DNA of 64,000 bases from Microvirga lupini (GCF_014191055.1 NZ_JACHWB010000002.1:62001-126000); one strand, 5' to 3'. Positions 21,242 through 29,516 are shown, numbered from the stretch's first letter. Made by a program: numbers and translations. Notes: generated by a model not told the origin, from the sequence alone.

Positions 21242-21267
21242 AGGGCGGCTCTTTTCGGAGCCGCCCT
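21242..21267. terminator. Bidirectional rho-independent terminator
   Basis: AGGGCGGCTC (21242-21251) and GAGCCGCCCT (21258-21267) form a 10-bp perfect stem with a 6-base loop. It lies between convergent genes ending at 21234 (plus) and 21288 (minus). The minus side is followed by TTTGTC, so it can serve the binding-protein gene best. Confidence 0.8.
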
Positions 21268-21287
21268 CGCCGATCAACAGGCAGATT

Positions 21288-22406
21288 CTACTGGGTCAGC
21301 TTGCTGTAGGTTCCACCCTTCCAGACATTGATGTCGTATTTCGGGTCCTTGATGTCGCCCTTCTGATCGAAGGTCACGGGACCGATCACCGTATCGACGG
21401 TGGTTTCGCGCAGGGTCTTGGCCACGGCTTTCGGATCCGTCTTGCCGGCCTTCTTGATTCCCTCAGCAATCGCCTGAACGGTCGCATAGGAGAACAGGGT
21501 GAAACCCTCGGGCTCGAAGCCGATCGCTTTGAACTGCGCCAGGGCTTCCTTGGCGGCCTCGCTGCGGCGGGCATCGGGCGGGAAGGTGAACAGGGTTCCC
21601 TCGGCGGCAGGTCCCGCCACGGACGCGAATTCCGGTGTCGCGAGGCTGTCGCCCATCATGAGCTGGAACTTGTAGTTCTGGTCTGCCGCCTGGCGCATGA
21701 TGAGGCCGGCCTCGGTGTGGTAGCCTCCGAAGTACAGAAACTCGACGCCCTGGCTCTTGAGCTTGTTGACCACCGCCGTGTAGTCCTTCTCACCGGCATT
21801 GATGCCTTCATAGAGAACTTCCTTGACGCCGGCGCCGTTCAATGACGCCCTCACCACGTCCGCGAGGCCTTTGCCGTAGGCGCTCTTGTCGTGGAGAATT
21901 GCGATCTTCTTCGCTCCGTAATTCTGCTTGATCCACGGTCCGATGAAGAGGCCCTGCGCATCGTCGCGCCCATATAGGCGCATGATGGTGGTCCAGCCCT
22001 CTGCCGCGGCCTTGTCGGTCATGGCCGGATTGCTGGAGGCCGGGCTCATCATCAGCACATCGGCCTCGGCATAAACCTCGGAGGCCGGGATCGAGGAGCC
22101 GGAGCAGGCATGGCCGTCGACGAACTTGACCCCGTCGGAGACGATGCGGTTGGCGATGGCGACTGCCTGCTTGGGGTCGCAGGCGTCGTCGTGGACGACG
22201 ATCTTGATCGTGTCGCCGTTGACGCCGCCATTCTTGTTGATGGCCTGCGCGGCAAGCTCGGCGCCGTTCTTGAGCTGCTCGCCGATACTGGCCACCGCTC
22301 CCGTCATCGGCCCCGCCACCGCGATGGTGATCTCCGCGGCATTCGCGACCCCGGCGCTGACGAGCAAGGCCAGGGCAGACAGCTGATAGGCGTTTCCTCT
22401 CTTCAT
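21288..22406 (-). CDS. Branched-chain amino acid-type ABC transporter binding protein (LivK family)
   Basis: A 372-residue periplasmic binding protein of the Liv (HAAT) family with signal peptide MKRGNAYQLSALALLVSAG, cleaved near NAAE. The pattern VAGPMTGAVASIGEQLKNGA and the paired cysteines (DDACDP and HACSGSS) are typical of LivJ/LivK proteins. No liv permease or ATPase genes are adjacent, so it may feed a transporter encoded elsewhere. It lies 33 bases upstream of... the oxidase on the opposite side: the oxidase is transcribed first and this gene follows within the same strand only if read from 23579 down, with the oxidase stop at 22440. A shared transcript is therefore possible. Confidence 0.9.
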   Translation of the reverse strand: MKRGNAYQLSALALLVSAGVANAAEITIAVAGPMTGAVASIGEQLKNGAELAAQAINKNGGVNGDTIKIVVHDDACDPKQAVAIANRIVSDGVKFVDGHACSGSSIPASEVYAEADVLMMSPASSNPAMTDKAAAEGWTTIMRLYGRDDAQGLFIGPWIKQNYGAKKIAILHDKSAYGKGLADVVRASLNGAGVKEVLYEGINAGEKDYTAVVNKLKSQGVEFLYFGGYHTEAGLIMRQAADQNYKFQLMMGDSLATPEFASVAGPAAEGTLFTFPPDARRSEAAKEALAQFKAIGFEPEGFTLFSYATVQAIAEGIKKAGKTDPKAVAKTLRETTVDTVIGPVTFDQKGDIKDPKYDINVWKGGTYSKLTQ

Positions 22407-22439
22407 GGTCGTGCCTCCATGTGCGACTGTTTCTATGCT

Positions 22440-23579
22440 TTAGGCGGATTGTGCCCCGAACCGGCGGATCTGAAAACGGGAGATGTCGCTCGCCGACGCC
22501 TTCCCGAGGGCGAGATCGGCCAGCACCTCGCCGACCACGCTGGCGAATTTGAAGCCATGGCCTGAGCATGGCGATGCCAGAACGATCCGTGGATCAACCG
22601 GCGAAAGATCGATCACGAAGTCTTCGTCCGGCGTACGGGTGTACATGCAGGCGCGCATCTGCCGGAGGGGACCGTTCGCATCCGGCATCGCCAGCTCGAG
22701 CATCCGCCGGATCTGCGCCTCATCGGCGGGGCCGCCATCCTGCGCCAAGTCGCCCGCAGCGGGCAGCACCACTCCCTCCCTATGGGAGGCTGTCTTGACG
22801 CCGGTGCCGGCGAAATCCGGAAAGCCGTAGCAGGCATCGTCCTCGGATTCGAGCAGGAAGACCGGGCAGCGATCCGGCGTGAAGAGCGACGGCTCGAGCG
22901 GCGAAAACCAGCCGAGCACCTGGCGGGTGATCTTGAGATGCGGCTTCAGCTCTGGCGCAAAATCGCCGATCCATGCGCCGGTCGCGACGATCACCGATCC
23001 GGCTTCGATCACCTCCGTGTCGGTCCGCACCCGGATCCCCGCGCTGAGCGGCTCAATGCCTAGAACGCGCGTGTTCATGCGCGTCTCAGCGCCATGGCGC
23101 TTCGCCTGCTGCATGAAGGTCCGGATCGCCAGTTCCGGCCGCAGGAATCCGCCTTCCGGCTGGAACAGACCCGTCCAGTGGGGCGGGACCTTGAAGCCGG
23201 GAAACCGCCGGGTGATGTCGGCCGCACTCAGCACGTCGTGGGTCAGACCGTGCTGCCTCGAAGCATCGAGGGAGCCGCTCACGATGGGAGACCCAGGATA
23301 GCCTGCTTCGAGAACGCCCGTCACGGTCAGAATCGTCTCACCGGAGAGATCCTCCAGCTCGCGCCACTTCTCCAGAGCCCGGCGCACGAGGGGTACGTAA
23401 GAGGGATGCTCGAAATAGGACAGGCGGATGATTCTGCTCTCGCCATGCGACGATCCCTTGTCGTGGCCCGGCTCGAACTGCTCGATGCCGACAACCCGAT
23501 GCCCCTGGCGAGCCAGGTTGAACAGGGCCGCGCTGCCCATGGCCCCTAGCCCAATGACCGCCACATCGAACGTCGTCAT
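22440..23579 (-). CDS. Monomeric sarcosine oxidase/N-methyltryptophan oxidase-like flavoenzyme
   Basis: A 379-residue FAD enzyme of the MSOX/SolA family, which oxidatively demethylates N-methyl amino acids giving formaldehyde and hydrogen peroxide. The FAD-binding GLGAMGS is at residues 10-16. Cys311 in ACMYTRTPDE matches the covalent flavin attachment site. Lys262 lies near the expected oxygen-activating lysine. SPCSGHGFK near 337-344 is also typical. I chose ATG 23579 (AAAGGGT upstream); a 29-residue upstream extension is not conserved. The adjacent Liv-type binding protein suggests the substrate is an imported N-methylated amine or amino acid. Confidence 0.88.
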   Translation of the reverse strand: MTTFDVAVIGLGAMGSAALFNLARQGHRVVGIEQFEPGHDKGSSHGESRIIRLSYFEHPSYVPLVRRALEKWRELEDLSGETILTVTGVLEAGYPGSPIVSGSLDASRQHGLTHDVLSAADITRRFPGFKVPPHWTGLFQPEGGFLRPELAIRTFMQQAKRHGAETRMNTRVLGIEPLSAGIRVRTDTEVIEAGSVIVATGAWIGDFAPELKPHLKITRQVLGWFSPLEPSLFTPDRCPVFLLESEDDACYGFPDFAGTGVKTASHREGVVLPAAGDLAQDGGPADEAQIRRMLELAMPDANGPLRQMRACMYTRTPDEDFVIDLSPVDPRIVLASPCSGHGFKFASVVGEVLADLALGKASASDISRFQIRRFGAQSA

Positions 23580-23780
23580 CGAATACCCTTTATCGCCGTC
23601 AAAAGATCGCCGGCACCACCAAGCGAATACCGCCAGGTAACCTAAAGCCTTCTGCAAACCTGCCAACCCGTATTCGCTTCCTTACCCGGCATGCCCGGCT
23701 GAACAATCCAAGAAGAGCGCCCGGCGGAACCGGGGCGCTGGTGCCAAGCGCAGAAGAGTTCGAGCCCTCTCAAGGCAACG

Positions 23781-25016
23781 TCATAGGATATCGAAGTCGG
23801 ACGCCCTCAGTGACGACAGCGCCGTATTGGCGAAGGTGAGCGTGTTGGCGCCATAGGTGACGGTGACGTCTCCATCCTCAACGACAGCCGTTGCGATCAG
23901 CTGGTCGAAACTGCTCAGACCCTCTGCTCCGATTTGGATCGTGTCGATGCCACGCTGGAAGCCGTAAATCGTATCGTGTCCCTCGTTGTCCATATCGAAG
24001 ATGAAGGTGTCGCTGCCGGGCCCGCCGCGAAGATGGTCGTTTCCCTGCCTGCCGCGGATGATGTCGTTCCCGCTGCAGCCATCGATCCTGTCGTTGCCGG
24101 AATCGCCGTCGATGTTGTCGGCACCGCTGTTGCCGTAGATGCGATCGGATCCGCTTTGGCCTCCCAGGAAGTCGTCGCCGCTGCCGCCTCTCACCGTGTC
24201 GTTGCCGACACCTCCGCCGATGACGTCGTTCCCTTCCTCACCGCGAAGATCATCCGCGTTGCCTCCGCCCTCGATGACGTCGCCGCCCCGTGCGCCGTAG
24301 ATCTTATCGGATCCGGCACCGCCATAGAGGAAATCACCGCCGAAGACGCCGGCGCTGCCGTCCTCAGAGCCTTTGATCACATCGTTACCGTTGCCGCCCC
24401 AGGCCCAGCCTCTGCCACTCTTGATCGTGAGCGTGTCGTTGCCCGAGAGACCGGCCAGGAAGTTGTAATCTGCGTTGCCTTGCAAGTGATCCTTCCCGGA
24501 CCCTCCTGACTTGAAATCCGGAACGATGCTTTCGGGAAGCCATAAGCCGTCGACCTGCGCCTGAGCACCGGCATTGCTGGAGAATGTAGCACCGGATTCT
24601 CTGACGAATCCCCCAATTCCCAATCCCGGATCTCTGAGACGCATGCTCAGCCCTGCAAGCGGATCATCCGGCGAGCCAGTGAACTTAAGGTCGATGGTAT
24701 CGCGGATTGGATCATCGATGCCGACGAGATCATTCTCTGTGTAATTTCCAACCACGGGCTGCGGGAAGAACAGATCGAGTCCCTCAGTGCCGATGGGAAT
24801 TTCGATGGCCGTGAGCGGATCCGGCGGCAAGTTGTCCTTGATCAGTTGGAGGGCCGCTCCCGAAAAACTGAGGGAACCCTGCAGAAGCTGACCTTCGGTA
24901 TAGCCGAAGGCGGCCGCACCGAATTGAGCCGAGAGAAGCGACAGATCCGAAAGGTCCGTCCTCTGAAACGCACCCTCAACACCACCGTAGAAAATGTATC
25001 GCAGTTCCTCTTCCAT
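23781..25016 (-). CDS. RTX-type calcium-binding protein
   Basis: A 411-residue protein with a unique N-terminal part (about 1-190) and then tandem nonapeptide repeats of the GGxGxDxUx type, for example GGAGSDKIYG and GGSGDDFLGG, from about 190 to 350. It ends with NDHLRGGPGSDTFIFD and a hydrophobic C-terminal block typical of type I secretion signals. Such proteins are exported unfolded by TolC-dependent systems and fold on binding calcium outside the cell. The N-terminal domain was not recognised, so the activity is unknown. ATG 25016 was chosen for its GGAAGGAA site. No secretion genes are nearby. Confidence 0.85.
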   Translation of the reverse strand: MEEELRYIFYGGVEGAFQRTDLSDLSLLSAQFGAAAFGYTEGQLLQGSLSFSGAALQLIKDNLPPDPLTAIEIPIGTEGLDLFFPQPVVGNYTENDLVGIDDPIRDTIDLKFTGSPDDPLAGLSMRLRDPGLGIGGFVRESGATFSSNAGAQAQVDGLWLPESIVPDFKSGGSGKDHLQGNADYNFLAGLSGNDTLTIKSGRGWAWGGNGNDVIKGSEDGSAGVFGGDFLYGGAGSDKIYGARGGDVIEGGGNADDLRGEEGNDVIGGGVGNDTVRGGSGDDFLGGQSGSDRIYGNSGADNIDGDSGNDRIDGCSGNDIIRGRQGNDHLRGGPGSDTFIFDMDNEGHDTIYGFQRGIDTIQIGAEGLSSFDQLIATAVVEDGDVTVTYGANTLTFANTALSSLRASDFDIL

Positions 25017-25401
25017 GGCTGATTCCTTCCATCGGCGATCGTCGGGCAATATCGTTCCGCATGAGGCCTGGGCAGTTCTCATCGGTGTCAGGCATTGGCA
25101 TGGGCCGAACACTCAGCGCTCCGTCGGATTGAAGGCTGTCATTTCGGCTCATGAATGCACCGCGAGCAGGCCTCCGACGGGCCAGGTGCAAGATAAGCTC
25201 GAGCAGAGGTGAGCAGGAGCACTTTTACGGGTGATCCACCTCGTTGCGATGTCTCCCGCCAGGGACGCTCCCACGAGGTAGCGCCGGAAAAGAGGCTTTT
25301 TGCCACGATATAGGAGTTCCTTGCGGTCCCTCCTGTGCATTGTTCCGGGAACTCTTTCGATGCGGACGCGATTCCCTGTCCATCCAACGAGGAGGAGCGA
25401 T

Positions 25402-25905
25402 ATGAGCCGCGGCTTTCCATCCATGACAGCACTTCTGGGGCTTCTGGCCGTTGCCGGTTTCCAGAACCGGGACAAACTCGCCGAGATGTTCGGTGGCGCC
25501 TCGGGCAACCGAACCGGTCTGCCGGGGGGAGCCAGCCAGCAGCCGGGCGGAATGGGCGGCCTCGGTGGGCTTCTTGGTGGTGGAGGCCTCGGTGGCCTTC
25601 TGGGCGGCTTGGGCGGCAATGCGAGCCCTGGCGGGCTGGTGAGCGGCGGCCTGGGCGAACTGATCGAAAACTTCCGTCAGAACGGCCAGGGCGACGTCGC
25701 CGATTCCTGGGTGAGCACCGGCCCCAACAAGGAGGTTGCCCCGGACCAGCTGGAGCGCGCCATCGGTCCCGACGTGCTCGCGACCCTCTCGCAACAGACT
25801 GGGCTTTCCCGTGAAGAGCTTTTGGCCCGTCTGTCGAGGGAACTTCCCCAGGCGGTGGATCAGTACACCCCCAACGGGCGCGTTCCGAGCCAGCAGGAAT
25901 TCTAG
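25402..25905 (+). CDS. YidB/DUF937 family protein
   Basis: A 167-residue protein beginning MSRGFPSM after a strong GGAGGAG site. It has a Gly-rich low-complexity stretch at about 50-85 ([14 protein letters not shown]). The C-terminal domain ([20 protein letters not shown] through [19 protein letters not shown]) is characteristic of YidB/DUF937. The function is unknown. A hairpin at 25937 probably ends the transcript. Confidence 0.88.
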   Translation: MSRGFPSMTALLGLLAVAGFQNRDKLAEMFGGASGNRTGLPGGASQQPGGMGGLGGLLGGGGLGGLLGGLGGNASPGGLVSGGLGELIENFRQNGQGDVADSWVSTGPNKEVAPDQLERAIGPDVLATLSQQTGLSREELLARLSRELPQAVDQYTPNGRVPSQQEF

Positions 25906-25936
25906 CCGATCCGCACACAGGTTCTGCTGTGTTCAA

Positions 25937-25973
25937 GCCATGCGCTCCCGGTCCCGATCCGGGTGCGCGTGGC
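25937..25973 (+). terminator. Strong hairpin after yidB-like gene
   Basis: GCCATGCGC-T-CCCGG and CCGGG-T-GCGCGTGGC form about 14 base pairs with one G-U pair and a 7-base loop. It lies 32 bases past the stop codon. Only a weak T-rich tail follows, so it may also be a processing or stability structure. Confidence 0.55.
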
Positions 25974-26176
25974 TTCAGTCCATTGCAGGCTCGCCTGCCC
26001 CACCGTCGAAGCATCACGCCATCGGCAGACGGATCGGCCCGATTGACCTGTGCCGCCAGAGCTTATGAAACTCTACCCTTTTGTCCCGGCGGCTACCCCC
26101 ATCGTTTTCTTTTCCAAGGGCAGCGATCAGGTAGGCTTCTCCAACTTCGTCAGGGGGCGAGGCCAGGGAGGGGCTG

Positions 26177-26407
26177 ATGCATACGGATCGGTTTGTCGTC
26201 TTCAAGTTCCAAGGCGAATGGCTGGTCACTTACGCGGACCGAAAGCAGACGGCGTTTGCAACCCGCCAGGACGCGGAGCGCTCAGCGTTCGATGCCGCCG
26301 ATATTCTCGCGTCCAGCGGCCATGCCGTTTCAGTGCTCATCATTCCGGATGAAGCTGAGGAGCCCCCCTCCTCGAACAACGGCGCACGAAGGGCGAGCCT
26401 GAACTGA
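26177..26407 (+). CDS. Small protein, DUF2188-like
   Basis: A 76-residue protein preceded by CAGGGAGGGG. The core (FVVFKFQGEWLVTYADRK, then ATRQDAERSAFDAADILA) resembles the DUF2188 plan of a short beta-hairpin with a trailing helix that handles an 'Arg/Gln-rich tail and sequence of residues used as a cue'. The resemblance is moderate and the function is unknown. Nothing in the neighbourhood gives a role. Confidence 0.6.
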   Translation: MHTDRFVVFKFQGEWLVTYADRKQTAFATRQDAERSAFDAADILASSGHAVSVLIIPDEAEEPPSSNNGARRASLN

Positions 26408-26564
26408 CCCGAAACCTTCCGTTACGGCATCAACCCTGGGGATAAATGAACCTTTGCGTTCATGCCTCCCGGCAAAAACCAGCCTGCTGCAAGCTTCGGC
26501 ATTCAGTTGCCACAATTGAATGCCCAATAGCCAAGATTGTCTCGATTGTTCATTGGAGAGGATT

Positions 26565-26828
26565 GTGATCGCGGCCTACGATCTCGACGAGATGGTTGAC
26601 CTTCTTGCCCTCAAGCGCCCTCTTCAGGGTCCTGCCGGCCAGACCATGGCCAGCAAGGTTGCGACATTGCCTCTTCGCGAAGCAGTGACCCTGGTCGTCG
26701 AGGAATGGGCTGACGACAAGTTCAGACAATTGAGTGCCGTCATCGTCAGGCATTCCGGACCTCCCATCCGGGGCTTCGAAGAGATCAAGGATCTTTATGC
26801 AAAGGCGGACGCTGTCTCAGCCTCCTGA
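26565..26828 (+). CDS. Small protein of unknown function
   Basis: An 87-residue protein. I prefer the GTG at 26565 because GGAG lies six bases before it; an ATG at 26520 in the same frame has no ribosome binding site and adds 15 residues. The sequence is partly helical (AYDLDEMVDLLALKRPL, LREAVTLVVEEWADDKF) with no recognised family. It ends about 110 bases before the tRNA-Ser gene. Confidence 0.55.
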   Translation: MIAAYDLDEMVDLLALKRPLQGPAGQTMASKVATLPLREAVTLVVEEWADDKFRQLSAVIVRHSGPPIRGFEEIKDLYAKADAVSAS

Positions 26829-26940
26829 GGGGTTTCGCCCTCACACGCCGACCGGCGAATTTGGACCTTGACGAAAGCACCCTGTTCGCGTCTATTGCGC
26901 CACCTGCGAAGCGGGATCCCAAATCCTGCCTTGTTCGCCT

Positions 26941-27028
26941 GGAGACGTGGCCGAGCGGCTGAAGGCACTCGTTTGCTAAATGAGCATACCCCAAAAGGGT
27001 ATCGAGGGTTCGAATCCCTCCGTCTCCG
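26941..27028 (+). tRNA. tRNA-Ser (GCU)
   Basis: The acceptor stem GGAGACG pairs with CGTCTCC (27021-27027). The anticodon arm CTCGTTTGCTAAATGAG carries GCT, which reads AGC/AGU serine codons. A long variable arm (ATACCCC-AAAA-GGGTAT) and the TTCGAAT loop complete a class II tRNA. CCA is encoded at 27029-27031. Its last 26 bases including CCA are repeated at 28718-28743, marking it as an integration site. Confidence 0.97.
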
Positions 27029-27031
27029 CCA
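27006..27031 (+). repeat. Left attachment site (attL) within tRNA-Ser 3' end
   Basis: This 26-base segment, from GGGTTCGAA to the CCA end, is identical to 28718-28743. Integration by tyrosine recombinases commonly uses the T-arm and 3' end of a tRNA gene and restores it, as seen here. The base before the repeat differs (A here, G at the right copy), which fixes its limit. Confidence 0.88.
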
Positions 27032-27360
27032 CTAACCCATTGAAATCATTACTTGAATTCATTCCAGGGATAATATCTGGGGTAATTGCCCTGTTAATCC
27101 CGGGGATGGGATTGCGGTAACTTCGGGGATAACCCGGTTCCTAAGTCCTTATGCCGGTTGGGAAATCTGACCAGCAGGGCATCATTGCCGCGTGCGCCCT
27201 AGCTTACTCGGCGCATGGCTCAACCAAGCCCTACCCTCAGTACGAGCGAGACAGTCTCACGCAATCGGCTATGGGTTCTCGATAGTAACAATCTATCACA
27301 CGCCCAGCTTGGCAGCGGTACAATTCTCTTCGTCAACAACCACCACGAAGGAGAGTTTAA
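27032..27360. other. Left end of the element, non-coding with arm-like motifs
   Basis: No gene is seen. ATTCCAGGGATAAT at 27061-27074 and TTGAATTCATT at 27053-27063 recur at the right end (28603-28616 and 28654-28664). GGGGTAATT at 27079-27087 also recurs (28597-28605). These look like recombinase arm sites. The promoter of the small-gene operon should lie in 27240-27350; GAAGGAGAG near 27347 is the ribosome binding site. Confidence 0.6.
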
Positions 27361-27633
27361 ATGATTGACCCCAACATGGAGTCCGTCCCGTATCCTAGCC
27401 GCAAAATCACTTTCACGTTCGAGCACGATACGATTGGCGATGGCGTGTTCTGTCCAATGCTCTATGCAGCAATGGAAGAGATGCGCGTAGCAGACCCCCA
27501 TGGGGAGCTTGAGCAGTTCACTGCAAGCAACGATGTTCGCATTACCGTGACATGGCCTCCAGAAAGAAGCCTTGAACAATTCGACGCGGATGTGGCTGCT
27601 TACTTGGAGCGGCTCAAAAAGGAGGGGCAATGA
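27361..27633 (+). CDS. Element-encoded small protein, unknown
   Basis: A 90-residue acidic protein with a strong GAAGGAG site. The N-terminal half has alternating hydrophobic residues (RKITFTFEHDTIGDGVF); the C-terminal half ends in a helix (FDADVAAYLERLKKEGQ). No family was recognised. It is the first gene of a tightly packed operon inside the tRNA-Ser element: its stop overlaps the next start (ATGA at 27630). Confidence 0.72.
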   Translation: MIDPNMESVPYPSRKITFTFEHDTIGDGVFCPMLYAAMEEMRVADPHGELEQFTASNDVRITVTWPPERSLEQFDADVAAYLERLKKEGQ

Positions 27634-27809
27634 AGTACAAGAGCCATGAGGAATTTTTCGAGACGATCGGCTCCGATTATGTCCAGGGCTACGGCTGGGG
27701 AGAACAGCTTTCTTCGTTCACGGTCGAAGAGCTGTACCGGCACTTCAAGGCGCGCTACGAGGCCGAGCGTAAGGCTGGGGAGACCGCGCCGGATGGGGTG
27801 GCGGCATGA
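27630..27809 (+). CDS. Element-encoded 59-residue protein, unknown
   Basis: A 59-residue protein (MKYKSHEEFFETIGSDYVQG...) starting in the ATGA overlap with the previous gene and ending in an ATGA overlap with the next one. The double coupling is the main evidence that it is real. It is mainly helical (TVEELYRHFKARYEAERK) with a Tyr/Gly turn in the middle. No family was recognised. Confidence 0.7.
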   Translation: MKYKSHEEFFETIGSDYVQGYGWGEQLSSFTVEELYRHFKARYEAERKAGETAPDGVAA

Positions 27810-28147
27810 GCGCCGACCGCGAACTGCTGGAGCTGGCGGCGAAGGCGGCAGGACGTGAGGTCGGACGAGAAGACCAATGCGACCCGATTGACCGCAAGTA
27901 CACTCCTGAGCTGGGCTTGTGGTGCGTGGGGCCGTGGGCTGGCTGGTTTAATCCGCTGAATGACGACGGCGACGCGCTGCGGCTGGCGGTGAAGCTGAAT
28001 CTTCTAATTGACTGCTACAGCCCCAGCGCGCGGCCATTGCCTGACTCGCTCGGCTGGTTCGACTGCGAGCGGGGAGGCTTGGGCCAAGCTGCCGCCGTGC
28101 GCCGCGCCATCGTCCGAGTAGCGGCTGAGATCGGGCGCTCGATGTGA
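27806..28147 (+). CDS. Phage-type conserved hypothetical protein
   Basis: A 113-residue protein. The start (RELLELAAKAAGREVG), the central WFNPLNDDGDALRLAVKL and the C-terminal AAVRRAIVRVAAEIGRSM follow a plan seen in many phage and prophage hypothetical proteins that combine an N-terminal helix with a 'WNPL-DDGDALRLA' block. That resemblance is from memory. Function is unknown. Its ATG overlaps the preceding stop. Confidence 0.75.
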   Translation: MSADRELLELAAKAAGREVGREDQCDPIDRKYTPELGLWCVGPWAGWFNPLNDDGDALRLAVKLNLLIDCYSPSARPLPDSLGWFDCERGGLGQAAAVRRAIVRVAAEIGRSM

Positions 28148-28180
28148 TACAGTCCCGCCAAACTAAGGCTGGGGGCATAA

Positions 28181-28405
28181 TTGAAAGAGCTTGATCTGTT
28201 CATGAGCTCGTTGGGCGCGGTGTCAGCACTCGCCGCAGCGGGCCTTTTTCTTTACTCGTCACGGATCGAAGTGCCGGACAACATCGACACCATGATGGGC
28301 GAGATACAGCGCATCGGCCGCTGGAATTCCTACGGGTGTTGGGCGGCTTTCGTCGGTGCGCTCTGCGCTTCCTATGTCTTTGCTCGCCAAACCTGGGGGA
28401 GCTGA
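28181..28405 (+). CDS. Element-encoded small membrane protein
   Basis: A 74-residue protein with a TTG start seven bases after GGGGG. Two transmembrane helices are predicted by eye: LGAVSALAAAGLFLYSS (about 11-27) and YGCWAAFVGALCASYVFA (about 51-68), joined by a charged loop. Small two-helix proteins of this type occur in phage genomes (holin-like or unknown). A holin role cannot be claimed because no lysis genes are near. Confidence 0.6.
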   Translation: MKELDLFMSSLGAVSALAAAGLFLYSSRIEVPDNIDTMMGEIQRIGRWNSYGCWAAFVGALCASYVFARQTWGS

Positions 28406-28717
28406 GATTCAGCTCAAGTAGGTGGAAGGCCCGCCCGGGAGCAGATGCCCAAACATTGGTTGTCCCCTCTCTCACGCCCGAAGCGTTACGAGCGGGGCCT
28501 TCCCTGCCTTGGGAAAGGGCGCAGTCCAATCGAGCCGTTGCCGGCTCCCCTAGCGCTATCTCGGGCCAAAGCAGCGATCACTTTGAGCCATCCCGTGGGG
28601 TAATTCCAGGGATAATTGAAGGATATCGAGGGGTAACACAGGGTAAGGGTTCATTGAATTCATTATGTATTTTGGCCCTGAGTTACCCTCCAAATTACCC
28701 TAGAAAGTGTACGGAGG
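28406..28717. other. Right end of the element, non-coding with arm-like motifs
   Basis: No gene is seen. GGGGTAATT (28597), AGGGATAAT (28608), GGGGTAACA (28631) and AGGGTAAGG (28640) lie on the plus strand. GTTACCCT (28682) and ATTACCCT (28694) are the same motif on the minus strand. Two blocks are exact repeats of left-end sequences. The cluster ends at the right direct repeat. Confidence 0.6.
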
Positions 28718-28743
28718 GGGTTCGAATCCCTCCGTCTCCGCCA
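28718..28743 (+). repeat. Right attachment site (attR)
   Basis: The 26 bases are identical to the tRNA-Ser 3' end at 27006-27031, including CCA. There is no tRNA body upstream, so this is a displaced copy produced by integration. Confidence 0.88.
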
Positions 28744-29118
28744 TTTTCCTGTCCCAGGCTCAGCTTTGTTTGATCTCCGGCACTCTGACGTGGGACGTGC
28801 ATGATGGACGTTGGAGGTTTGCTGAAGCGATGCCCAGCCCAACGTTTTGGGAAAGCTTTCCAGAACGAACGGAGACGACAAAAATCCTCCTGCCCTATCC
28901 AGACAGTGGCGTTCTGAACCTTGGACAATGTGGCAGACATTGGCTGCTCGAAGACTTTCGGGCTTCGGACAATCTGAGCATTCGGAGCCTCCGCTCCCTA
29001 TGACGCGGCGCTCGAAGCCGCGCTTTGGAAACACTCAGATACAGTTCGTGAAGGAATAGCCCGCCAGTTGCCTCCGTTTGGCTGTCATGCATCGGCACTC
29101 ACAACGCAGGTTAGCTTT
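28744..29118. other. Intergenic region downstream of the element
   Basis: No gene with a ribosome binding site and recognisable product is seen. Several open frames of 70-120 codons on both strands overlap one another and look like chance. The region could contain decayed sequence from the element or its former neighbour. Confidence 0.4.
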
Positions 29119-29265
29119 ATGACACCTCTTCAAGACCCACAGGGCATGCGCCCGGAACAGATGGATGGCTCCCCGGCCGGCCTATCCCTCGGGCGAGCCT
29201 CAATTCTCTTCGTCACCTCCGTCGGTTCTTTGATCGGGGCAAGCCTCCTGCTCGCCAGCATCTGA
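29119..29265 (+). CDS. Possible small membrane peptide
   Basis: A 48-residue frame from ATG 29119. The C-terminal 24 residues (RASILFVTSVGSLIGASLLL) form one hydrophobic helix, so a single-pass membrane peptide is possible. The ribosome binding site is weak and no family was recognised, so it may be spurious. Confidence 0.3.
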   Translation: MTPLQDPQGMRPEQMDGSPAGLSLGRASILFVTSVGSLIGASLLLASI

Positions 29266-29516
29266 CGAAACGGAGCGCCTCGCGCCTCTCTGTTTTGGAG
29301 CAGAAGCCCTGAGCATAAGTCATGCAGGCACCGAACACACATGAGAGTGCGTGGCACAGTGCCTCGGAGTGAGAACAGGAAGATCGGGCCTTCGCCCGGA
29401 CTGCAAAAAAACTTGCTTCGTCCCTGCATGCTGCTTCGAGACGCCTCGGCTTTTGCGACAAGGTCGTCGCCTGTGCTACCAACCTTGTCAGCATGATCCA
29501 TCGTGAGAGGTTGAGC

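Larger units (their letters stand above)
27006..28743. mobile_element. 1.7-kb tRNA-Ser-integrated element without integrase
   Basis: The element is bounded by 26-bp direct repeats of the tRNA 3' end. It holds four small plus-strand genes, three joined by ATGA overlaps, and two AT-richer ends full of GGGTAA-type motifs resembling integrase arm sites. No integrase or recombinase gene is present within it or directly outside. It is either a deleted prophage or island, or a minimal satellite mobilised in trans. The phage-like gene style favours a phage origin. Direct repeats and gene layout are observed; mobility is inferred. Confidence 0.8.

Noticed and set aside
28663-29034. 123-codon minus-strand frame across the right attachment site
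   Set aside because: It spans the element boundary and overlaps other frames; no homologous family was recognised.
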